In this document: piece after piece, positions 1-5,510 of the stretch
Numbering within the stretch: position 1 is the first letter of the stretch
How the letters are laid out: each line of letters starts with the position of its first letter
Origin: Ruminococcaceae bacterium UBA6364
GTDB lineage: Bacteria; Bacillota; Clostridia; Oscillospirales; Acutalibacteraceae
DNA length: 5,510 bases
Direction of reading: 5' to 3'
Assembly: GCA_002440045.1 (NCBI GenBank)
Contig: DJRI01000115.1
Span: 21,368 to 26,877, forward strand
Notes under the pieces: generated by a model
What the model saw: only the letters and a program-made list of their open reading frames with translations
The model's database searches: none
Told to the model about the DNA's origin: nothing
Made by a program: the position numbers and the translations under genes

Positions 1-1622
1 TGCCTTTTGGGAAGCCCCGGCATTGTTAAAATATCGCCCGTTAGCACAACGATAAAGCCTGCGCCCGCAGAAACCTTTAAACTTTTAACGGTTACAAAAA
101 AGCCGTTCGGCGCGCCGAGGTTTTGGGGGTCGTCAGAAAAGCTGTACTGCGTTTTTGCAATGCACACGGGAAAGCCCGAAAAGCCGAGAGAAGTAAGCTT
201 AACAGCGTCTTTTTCGGCGTTCGGTGTAAACAAAGCGCCTTTTCCGCCGTATACCTTTTTAACAACGGCGTCAATCTTTTCTTTTATAGAAAGGGCGCTG
301 TCATAAGCGAAGCGAAAGTCCCCTTTTTCTTCATTGCAAAGCCTTACAACCTCTTGTGCAAGAGCCTCGCCGCCCCTGCCGCCGTCAGCCCAAACGGTTG
401 ACAAAACGGTGTTAACAGAAAGCTCTCGGCACTTTTTGATTATAAAATCTATCTCTTTGTCGCTGTCCGTCGGAAAACGGTTTATTGCAACAACGCACGG
501 AAGCCCGTAAACGTTTTTGATGTTGCCTATATGCCTTAAAAGATTGGGTATTCCGCGCTCAAGCGCTTCGGTATTCTCAACATTCAGCTCGTCTTTTTTT
601 AAGCCGCCGTGCATTTTAAGCGCCCTGACGGTTGCAACAAGCACAACTGCGTCGGGCACAAGCCCCGAAGCGCGGCACTTTATATCAAAAAACTTTTCAG
701 CGCCGAGGTCTGCGCCGAAGCCTGCTTCCGTTACGGCATAGTCTGCACATTTAAGCGCGGCTTTTGTGGCGATTACGGAATTACAGCCGTGTGCGATATT
801 GGCAAACGGGCCGCCGTGAACAAACGCGGGCGTGCCCTCAAGCGTTTGAACAAGATTAGGCTTAATTGCGTCTTTTAAAAGGGCCGTCATAGCCCCTGCC
901 GCTTTAAGGTCGCCTGCCGTTACAGGCTCGCCGTCAAAATTATAGGCGACAACTATTTTTGACAGCCGCTCTTTTAAATCGGAGAGCGAATCCGAAAGGC
1001 ACAAAACAGCCATAACCTCGGACGCAACGGTAATGTCAAATCCGTCCTCCCTCGGGACGCCGTTTTTGCCGCCGCCGAGCCCGTCAACAATGAAGCGAAG
1101 CTGGCGGTCGTTCATATCGACGCAGCGTTTAAGCGTTATTCGTTTAACGTCAATTCTAAGCTCATTGCCCTGCTCTATGTGATTGTCAAGCATTGCGGCA
1201 AGCAAGTTATTCGCCGCGCCGATTGCGTGAAAATCGCCTGTGAAATGAAGGTTAATATCCTCCATAGGCACAACCTGAGCATATCCGCCGCCCGCCGCGC
1301 CGCCTTTTATGCCGAAAACAGGACCTAAAGAAGGTTCTCTCAGGGCGACGGCTGTGTTTTTTCCTATGCGGCGAAGCCCGTCGGCAAGGCCTATTGTAGT
1401 GGTGGTTTTGCCCTCGCCCGCGGGGGTCGGCGTTATTGCGGTGACAAGAATAAGCTTGCCGTTCTTATTTTTGTTTTCGTTTAAATAAGAAAGGCTGACT
1501 TTAGCTTTGTAATTGCCGTACTGCTCGATGTATTCTTCGCCTATTCCCGCTGATTTTGCAATTTCCGAAATATGCTTCATTTTGCAATTCTGCGCTATTT
1601 CAATATCGGGTAAATACTGCAT
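1..1622 (-). CDS. fhs: Formate--tetrahydrofolate ligase (10-formyl-THF synthetase), C-terminus cut by window edge
   Basis: Cytoplasmic enzyme that joins formate to tetrahydrofolate using ATP, giving 10-formyl-tetrahydrofolate for purine synthesis and other one-carbon steps. My reading of the minus strand gives 540 uninterrupted residues plus two bases. The family is usually about 555-560 residues, so only some 16-20 are missing. It opens [11 protein letters not shown], typical of the family start. The ATP-binding loop [13 protein letters not shown] lies at about 64-76 (Lys72, Thr73). It is followed by REPSLGP (95-101), the glycine-rich [11 protein letters not shown] (106-116), FTGDFHAI (127-134), NRFPTDS (381-387), VWADGGRGG (410-418) and the C-terminal [12 protein letters not shown] (528-539). 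Moorella FTHFS places folate near a Phe and a Trp that match Phe383 and Trp411. The ATG at 1620-1622 is preceded by GAGGTGA (1628-1634) at good spacing. The gene starts 28 bases after the purB stop with no terminator between, so co-transcription is likely. Presence of Fhs alone does not show acetogenesis. Confidence 0.97.
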   Translation of the reverse strand, partial: MQYLPDIEIAQNCKMKHISEIAKSAGIGEEYIEQYGNYKAKVSLSYLNENKNKNGKLILVTAITPTPAGEGKTTTTIGLADGLRRIGKNTAVALREPSLGPVFGIKGGAAGGGYAQVVPMEDINLHFTGDFHAIGAANNLLAAMLDNHIEQGNELRIDVKRITLKRCVDMNDRQLRFIVDGLGGGKNGVPREDGFDITVASEVMAVLCLSDSLSDLKERLSKIVVAYNFDGEPVTAGDLKAAGAMTALLKDAIKPNLVQTLEGTPAFVHGGPFANIAHGCNSVIATKAALKCADYAVTEAGFGADLGAEKFFDIKCRASGLVPDAVVLVATVRALKMHGGLKKDELNVENTEALERGIPNLLRHIGNIKNVYGLPCVVAINRFPTDSDKEIDFIIKKCRELSVNTVLSTVWADGGRGGEALAQEVVRLCNEEKGDFRFAYDSALSIKEKIDAVVKKVYGGKGALFTPNAEKDAVKLTSLGFSGFPVCIAKTQYSFSDDPQNLGAPNGFFVTVKSLKVSAGAGFIVVLTGDILTMPGLPKR

Positions 1623-1650
1623 AAAATTCACCTCATCGGTTAGTAGTTGC

Positions 1651-3087
1651 CTATACCTTAAGTTCTGAATGTATATCGTCGGTATGATATTTAAGAAGCA
1701 CGGGCTTTACGTCATTTTCCAAAAACTCTTCGACCTGAGAAACGCTTCTGCCGATATATTTTTCGGGCGAGAGCTGTAAAAGTATTTCTTCTTTTGAAAG
1801 CGGAATACGCTCGTCGCTTGAAAGACGGTCTATAAGGTCATTTACGCCGCCTTCAAGCTTCACTTTAGCCGCCGCGGCGTGAGAATGCACTCTTATAATT
1901 TCGTGAAGCTTCTGTCTGTCGCCGCCGCGCTTTACGGATTCCATCATAATATTTTCAGTCGCCATAAACGGAAGCTTTTCGTTTACGCGCCGCTCTATAA
2001 CCTTGTCGTAAACAACAAGCCCCGATGTCACGTTAATATAAATGTTTAAGATAGCGTCAACGCCGAGAAACGCTTCGGATACGGCAATTCTTTTATTGGC
2101 GCTGTCGTCAAGCGTTCTTTCAAACCACTGCGTGCTTGAAGTGAGCGCGGGATTTAAAGCGTCAACCGTAACGTAACGCGCAAGCGCGCAGATGCGCTCG
2201 CAACGCATGGGATTGCGCTTATAGGGCATGGCAGATGAGCCTATCTGAGTTTTTTCAAACGGTTCTTCAATTTCTTCAAACGACTGAAGAAGTCTTAAAT
2301 CGTTCGCAAATTTATAGGCGCTTTGAGAAAATCCCGACAGCACCGAAAGAATATACGCGTCGACTTTTCGTGAATATGTCTGCCCCGAAACGGGAACGCA
2401 CGCAGAAAAGCCCATTTCTGCGGCAATAAGGCTGTCAAGCTTTTTAACCTTTTCTTCGTCGCCGTCAAAAAGCTCCATAAAGCTTGCCTGTGTGCCTGTT
2501 GTGCCCTTTGAGCCGAGAAGCTTAAGGTTTTCAAGCTGGAACGAAAGATTGTTTACATCGTAAAGAAGCTCGTTTATCCAAAGCGTCGCGCGCTTGCCGA
2601 CGGTTGTGAGCTGTGCCGGCTGAAGGTGTGTATAAGCAAGGCACGGCATCGCCTTATATTTTTCGGCAAAATCCGAAAGATTTTTTATGACCTGCGCCGC
2701 TTTTTTAAGAATTATTTCAGACGCTTCTTTTATTGCCATAATATCGGTATTATCGCCGACGTAACAGCTTGTTGCGCCGAGATGAATTATCGGCTCGGCT
2801 TTTGGGCACTGCTGCGAATAGGCGTAAATATGGCTCATAACGTCGTGTCTTACAACGCGCTCGCGCTCTTCGGCAACGTCATAGTTAATGTCGTCTTTAA
2901 ATTTTTCAAGCTCTTCTATTTGCTCATCCGTAATTGAAAGTCCGAGGGCTTTTTCGGCTTTTGCAAGCGCAATCCAAAGCCTGCGCCAAGTACGGAATTT
3001 AAAATCCTCCGAAAAAACATACTGCATTTCCTTACTTGCATAGCGCGTCGAAAACGGTGATATGTAACGTTCTTTATCCTGTGACAT
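1651..3087 (-). CDS. purB: Adenylosuccinate lyase
   Basis: Cytoplasmic lyase of the fumarase/aspartase superfamily. It acts twice in purine synthesis: SAICAR to AICAR plus fumarate, and adenylosuccinate to AMP plus fumarate. The 478-residue length fits the longer clostridial/eukaryote-like class rather than the ~430-residue Bacillus subtilis type. Visible motifs are RYASKEM (15-21), RHDVMSH (80-86), [12 protein letters not shown] (102-113), THLQPAQ (153-159, with His154 at the usual catalytic position), [11 protein letters not shown] (193-203), SGQTYSRK (234-241) and the superfamily signature [11 protein letters not shown] (283-293), whose serines lie on the mobile catalytic loop. These are followed by [14 protein letters not shown] (320-333). 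No key residue is missing. The start at 3085-3087 is supported by AAAGGAGC at 3093-3100 and by the family-like N-terminus just after it. The active enzyme is known to be a homotetramer with shared active sites. Together with the following fhs it forms a probable two-gene unit in which AICAR and its formyl donor are made. Confidence 0.98.
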   Translation of the reverse strand: MSQDKERYISPFSTRYASKEMQYVFSEDFKFRTWRRLWIALAKAEKALGLSITDEQIEELEKFKDDINYDVAEERERVVRHDVMSHIYAYSQQCPKAEPIIHLGATSCYVGDNTDIMAIKEASEIILKKAAQVIKNLSDFAEKYKAMPCLAYTHLQPAQLTTVGKRATLWINELLYDVNNLSFQLENLKLLGSKGTTGTQASFMELFDGDEEKVKKLDSLIAAEMGFSACVPVSGQTYSRKVDAYILSVLSGFSQSAYKFANDLRLLQSFEEIEEPFEKTQIGSSAMPYKRNPMRCERICALARYVTVDALNPALTSSTQWFERTLDDSANKRIAVSEAFLGVDAILNIYINVTSGLVVYDKVIERRVNEKLPFMATENIMMESVKRGGDRQKLHEIIRVHSHAAAAKVKLEGGVNDLIDRLSSDERIPLSKEEILLQLSPEKYIGRSVSQVEEFLENDVKPVLLKYHTDDIHSELKV

Positions 3088-3100
3088 AGTGTGCTCCTTT

Positions 3101-3120
3101 AAGTGACTGTAATTGACTGT
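3101..3120. repeat. Two tandem 10-bp repeats in the purB leader
   Basis: On the plus strand AAGTGACTGT is followed directly by AATTGACTGT, a 9 of 10 match. The pair abuts the purB ribosome binding site at 3093-3100. The one-helical-turn spacing would suit a regulator bound on one DNA face, or a leader RNA element. No known operator (PurR box) is recognised, and chance is possible for so short a repeat. Confidence 0.5.
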
Positions 3121-3147
3121 ATAGCGTTGCCGCGTTTTTATAAATTA

Positions 3148-3176
3148 ATTTTATCACACGGCGATTATTAAATAAA
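3148..3176 (-). promoter_or_regulatory. Weak candidate sigma-A-type promoter for purB-fhs
   Basis: Read on the minus strand, TTTATT (3171-3176) and TAAAAT (3148-3153) are separated by 17 bases. The -10 matches the consensus at 5 of 6 positions and the -35 at only 3 of 6. A TG lies three bases before the -10 hexamer rather than at the strict extended -10 spacing. Transcription would start near 3141 and leave a leader of roughly 50 bases. The 105-base spacer is strongly AT-rich and holds no clear terminator for the preceding gene, so read-through from that gene is an alternative source of purB transcript. Confidence 0.3.
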
Positions 3177-3192
3177 GCGAAATTTTAAAAAA

Positions 3193-4749
3193 TTATAAGC
3201 CGTAATACTTTTTTAGGGCGTTAATGTCGCCTTTAGTGAGAGCGCCGTCGATTATAAAGAAATCATCGGCAAAAAATGTTGACGGGTTGGTTTTTCGGTT
3301 ATACGTTTTTTCGCTGTTATCGCCGAAAACAAAAGGCTTATCGCACAAAGCACCTAAATAACGCGCTTCAATGTCATATTCGGCGGAAAGCTCAAAATCG
3401 TTATAAAACAAAAGCTTTCTTTCGCTTCTTAAAAGCGAAACCGTTACGTTTGTCCACCCGTGCGAAAGGCTTTCGGGGAAAGGAATGGTAACTTCAAAAT
3501 CATCGTCGCCGTCGGCAATAACAAAAACAGTGTCATTACAGCGCATCTGCATGGAAATGCCCCTTACGCTTTGACCTTCGCCGAAGCTGCGCGCGGCAAA
3601 AACGCACACAGACCCTGTAAGAGAGCGGTCTGTTTTAAGCCAAACAGAAAAAGTAATGTCGCCCTTATTAATATCAAATCCGCTGATTTCGGCGCAGCCC
3701 GTTGCGCCAAGCTCTGCGCACTCACCTCTTACGCCGTCGGTATAATATTTAACCGCGCCGTCCTCTTTTATAACGGCGCTTTTTGAAGCGTCAAAAAGAG
3801 AGCTGTCAAGAAAAAGACACACTTTAAAGCGCTCTTTCGGAATAAATGAAAACAAACCGCCGTTTGAAAAAGCATCGGGAGTATCGAGATGTGAAACCGT
3901 GCTCGGCGAAGGCTCGGGGCGTTTTTCTGAAACGAAGCCGTCAAAGATTCCCGCGGGAACGAGCGAAGAAAACGCCTTTTCGTCACACTCGGGCACAGAA
4001 AGCCCAAGAGCTTTAAGCACAATCGCGGCAATATCGCGCGTTTGAAAGCCTGTTATTTCGCCCTTTTTCACGCCTTTTCCGACTGCGCCGATGAAAACAT
4101 ATTTTTCGGTATCGTTATAGCCGCCGTGCGAGTGATTATAACCGCCGTGGTCGGCAGTGACAATAAAAAGAGTTTCATTGAGGAGTCCCGCGGATTTATA
4201 TGCTTCGTATATTTTGCCGACAAGCGCATCTGCCTTTGATATTTGTTCAAGGTGGCCGTTTGTGCCGTAGCCGAAGTGATGCCCTGCGCCGTCAACATTG
4301 TCAAACTGAACAAAAAGGAATTTAGGGGTATTCTTTACAGCTTCAACAATAAGCTCGCAAAGAGCTGCATCGCTTTCGGCGGTTTTTGTATCAACATTTG
4401 CAGAGCTTTCAATAACGCCCTCGTTAATCGGGTTCCACACGCAATAAGACGCAAGATAGCTTTCGGGAAAAGCGTTTCTTACACGCTTAAATACCGAAGG
4501 CAGCTCTTTGTTGCAATATTCTTTCTGTCTTATGTTGTTGTTTGTGAGTTTGTGAACCGTCGGCTTTACGCCGAGAAGCATTGCGCCCCAATTTTCGGCG
4601 CTTATTGTCGGGTCCATTGAAAGCCCGCTGTATGAAACTGCGCCGTTTTCAAAAATTGCGTCCATACACGGCGTTTCTGCCGATTTGTTAAAAATCCCCA
4701 TACCGTCAACGCCTATAACGGCAACGTATTTATATATATTCTTATCCAT
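3193..4749 (-). CDS. Alkaline-phosphatase-superfamily phosphodiesterase-like hydrolase with C-terminal ConA/LamG-like domain
   Basis: 518 residues in two parts. Residues 1-265 look like a metal-dependent alkaline phosphatase superfamily domain, closest in motif style to nucleotide pyrophosphatase/phosphodiesterases. Asp15 lies in VIGVDGMG. The probable nucleophile is Ser50 in DPTISAENWG, with Thr48 as the alternative, and Asn53 matches the conserved Asn of that group. Asp153 and His157 lie in DGAGHHFG. Asp200 and His201 lie in TADHGG, and His208 in NHSHGG. This gives a full apparent two-metal set, so the enzyme is probably active, but its substrate (phosphodi- or monoester) cannot be told. 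Residues ~266-304 form a Ser/Pro-containing linker. Residues ~305-518 resemble a concanavalin A-like/laminin G sandwich: GDITFSVWLKTD (363-374), then HGWTNVTVSLLRSERKLLFYND (split at 430-440 and 441-451), and a closing FADDFFIIDGALTKGDI (493-509). No signal peptide or membrane segment is seen, which implies a cytoplasmic protein. The ATG at 4747-4749 follows GGGAG (4756-4760). Confidence 0.85.
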   Translation of the reverse strand: MDKNIYKYVAVIGVDGMGIFNKSAETPCMDAIFENGAVSYSGLSMDPTISAENWGAMLLGVKPTVHKLTNNNIRQKEYCNKELPSVFKRVRNAFPESYLASYCVWNPINEGVIESSANVDTKTAESDAALCELIVEAVKNTPKFLFVQFDNVDGAGHHFGYGTNGHLEQISKADALVGKIYEAYKSAGLLNETLFIVTADHGGYNHSHGGYNDTEKYVFIGAVGKGVKKGEITGFQTRDIAAIVLKALGLSVPECDEKAFSSLVPAGIFDGFVSEKRPEPSPSTVSHLDTPDAFSNGGLFSFIPKERFKVCLFLDSSLFDASKSAVIKEDGAVKYYTDGVRGECAELGATGCAEISGFDINKGDITFSVWLKTDRSLTGSVCVFAARSFGEGQSVRGISMQMRCNDTVFVIADGDDDFEVTIPFPESLSHGWTNVTVSLLRSERKLLFYNDFELSAEYDIEARYLGALCDKPFVFGDNSEKTYNRKTNPSTFFADDFFIIDGALTKGDINALKKYYGL

Positions 4750-4771
4750 AAAAAACTCCCGCTGAAATTAC

Positions 4772-4798
4772 AAAAGCCGCCAAACATCGGCGGCTTTT
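4772..4798 (-). terminator. Factor-independent terminator-like hairpin
   Basis: AAAAGCCGCC (4772-4781) and GGCGGCTTTT (4789-4798) form a perfect 10-bp stem with a 7-base loop. Read on the minus strand the GC-rich stem runs into TTTTG. It lies about 120 bases past the stop of the upstream gene, which it most simply ends. The T run is short. The same A/T flanks could also let it work on the plus strand, but no plus-strand gene is present. It stops only 22 bases before the next start codon, so it may instead, or also, act in that gene's leader. Confidence 0.75.
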
Positions 4799-4811
4799 AA
4801 CTTTTGTTATT

Positions 4812-4840
4812 ATTTTTAAAGCCGACGCTTATTCGGTGAA
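4812..4840 (-). promoter_or_regulatory. Tentative promoter for the phosphatase-like gene
   Basis: On the minus strand TTCACC (4835-4840) and AAAAAT (4812-4817) are 17 bases apart, each matching the sigma-A consensus at 4 of 6 positions. Any separate promoter for the downstream gene must lie before or within the 4772-4798 hairpin, because only 22 bases remain after it. Evidence is weak, and other AT-rich positions nearby would score similarly. Confidence 0.2.
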
Positions 4841-4841
4841 A

Positions 4842-4919
4842 TCAGTCGGTACTCGCTTCTGTTGTGGGCGCAGACGTAACGCGCCGATTGCAAGAGAATA
4901 CAGAATTCATCTGTGTAGC
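4842..4919 (-). other. Open in-frame stretch directly after the stop of the upstream gene
   Basis: Continuing past the TAA at 4920-4922 in the same frame gives 25 sense codons and then TGA (4842-4844). The last eleven residues read TSAPTTEASTD, a Thr/Ser/Pro/Ala-rich tail of the kind found at the ends of exported proteins. It could be a former C-terminal extension lost to a nonsense change, a rare read-through product, or chance. The first part (ATQMNSVFSCNRRV) is not obviously protein-like. Confidence 0.25.
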
Positions 4920-5510
4920 TTACTGTGCGTTTGAAGTATCAAGCGGGCTTGTGGGGTAGCCGTTCTCCCATGTTATGTCGAAGTTAGCTTTATCCTCAAG
5001 CTTGAACATAACGGAAACGTCGCCGTAGTTTGCAAGCGTTCCGCTGCCTGTCATATCGGCTGTAACGTTTGCCGCCTTGTAGTAATAAACGTTTGTAAGT
5101 TCATCTGTAAAGCGGTTTACGGTTGCGGTTATGGTGCAGCCGCTGTAAACAACGTCATAGTCGTTAAGTTTAAGATATGCGTTTGTTTTGGCAAGCTCTG
5201 CGGAATTAAGAATATCGTCTTTATCTCTGAGGTCAAAAGCTTTTGTAAGAACCTCCTGCGCTTCGGCGCTTGTAAGGTCGTTAAAAGCGATTGTTATGTA
5301 ATAGTTATCGCCGACCTCTTTCATGGAAGCGTACTTAATATCGTTCTCGGTAAGCTTTGAAGCCCATGACTCGCCTTTAACAAAGAGTATATCCGAATTT
5401 TCTTCGCCGTAAGCGATGTTGCCCCTTGTTCTTTTGATATTTTCAAGCACAAGGTCTTTAAGTCCCTTTGCGGAATCGTTGATTGCGTCAAGAGAAGAAT
5501 CTGTTTCTTC
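4920..5510 (-). CDS. C-terminal part of an uncharacterised, probably exported protein
   Basis: The frame is open to the window edge, giving 196 residues and a TAA at 4920-4922. The true start lies beyond 5510. A GTG at 5448-5450 could be read as a start, but it has no well-placed ribosome binding site and the frame continues upstream (EETDSSLDAINDSAKG), so it is almost certainly an internal valine. I do not recognise a named family. The visible part begins with a charged helical segment (about 1-35) and is then mostly alternating polar/hydrophobic beta-type sequence, such as YYITIAFND, YSGCTITATVNRF and YGDVSVMFKLED. One cysteine is visible, and there are no metal or catalytic motifs and no membrane segment. 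The pattern resembles the repeated beta modules of clostridial lipoproteins of unknown function. Export is inferred, since any signal peptide would be outside the window. The hairpin at 4772-4798 probably ends its transcript. Confidence 0.8.
   Translation of the reverse strand, partial: EETDSSLDAINDSAKGLKDLVLENIKRTRGNIAYGEENSDILFVKGESWASKLTENDIKYASMKEVGDNYYITIAFNDLTSAEAQEVLTKAFDLRDKDDILNSAELAKTNAYLKLNDYDVVYSGCTITATVNRFTDELTNVYYYKAANVTADMTGSGTLANYGDVSVMFKLEDKANFDITWENGYPTSPLDTSNAQ

Noticed and set aside
7..878. Several plus-strand open frames of 74-99 codons in the first 900 bases
   Set aside because: They overlap one another and lie opposite the fhs reading frame, which is intact and highly conserved throughout. 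They are shadow frames.
2626..2937. Plus-strand open frame of 103 codons opposite purB
   Set aside because: It is antisense to conserved PurB motifs, and its Phe/Arg-rich translation is typical of a shadow frame.
3121..3192. Terminator between the phosphatase-like gene and purB
   Set aside because: Only AT-only palindromes (such as AAATTAATTT at 3142-3151) and a 3-bp GCG/CGC stem with a GCAA loop are present. No GC-rich hairpin followed by a T run is seen.
3088..3192. Purine riboswitch in the purB leader
   Set aside because: The spacer is only 105 bases and lacks the paired three-stem layout and conserved junction bases of the guanine/adenine riboswitch class.
4243..4620. Plus-strand open frame of 125 codons opposite the phosphatase-like gene
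   Set aside because: It lies wholly antisense to a well-supported conserved catalytic domain, has a Cys/Val/Ile/Arg-rich composition typical of a shadow frame, and has no domain I recognise.
5448..5450. GTG as the start of the gene ending at 4920
   Set aside because: The same frame stays open to the window edge with sensible protein sequence, and no Shine-Dalgarno lies at suitable spacing before the GTG.

Overview
The window suggests a low-to-moderate GC anaerobic member of the Bacillota, most likely a gut-type clostridium. The evidence is an intact clostridial-style formate--tetrahydrofolate ligase, a PurB of the longer (~478 residue) class common in Clostridia, good Shine-Dalgarno sequences (GAGGTGA, AAAGGAGC, GGGAG), and AT-rich spacers with a factor-independent terminator. 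The genus cannot be fixed from this sequence. All four genes lie on the minus strand, so transcription runs from high to low coordinates. The plus strand carries no credible gene.

In order of transcription: (1) 5510-4920 holds the C-terminal 196 residues of a protein of unknown function that is probably exported. Its start lies outside the window. (2) 4919-4750 is a spacer with a perfect 10-bp terminator-like hairpin at 4772-4798, which ends only 22 bases before the next start codon. (3) 4749-3193 encodes a 518-residue alkaline-phosphatase-superfamily hydrolase with a complete apparent metal and nucleophile set. It is joined to a C-terminal concanavalin A/laminin G-like beta-sandwich domain and has no signal peptide. 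(4) 3192-3088 is an AT-rich spacer with a weak candidate promoter and a 10-bp tandem repeat next to the purB ribosome binding site. (5) 3087-1651 is purB, adenylosuccinate lyase. (6) 1622-1 is fhs, formate--tetrahydrofolate ligase, 28 bases after purB and lacking only its last few residues at the window edge.

purB and fhs very likely form one transcription unit, and they make metabolic sense together. PurB releases AICAR, and Fhs makes the 10-formyl-tetrahydrofolate that formylates AICAR in the next step of purine synthesis. The phosphatase-like gene has no visible functional tie to them beyond sharing the strand. No mobile element, CRISPR array, tRNA or rRNA is seen. The parts most worth a second look are the non-coding leader before the phosphatase-like gene, where three possible competing RNA stems resemble an attenuator, and the unusual domain fusion in that gene. 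No clearly new biological system is evident.
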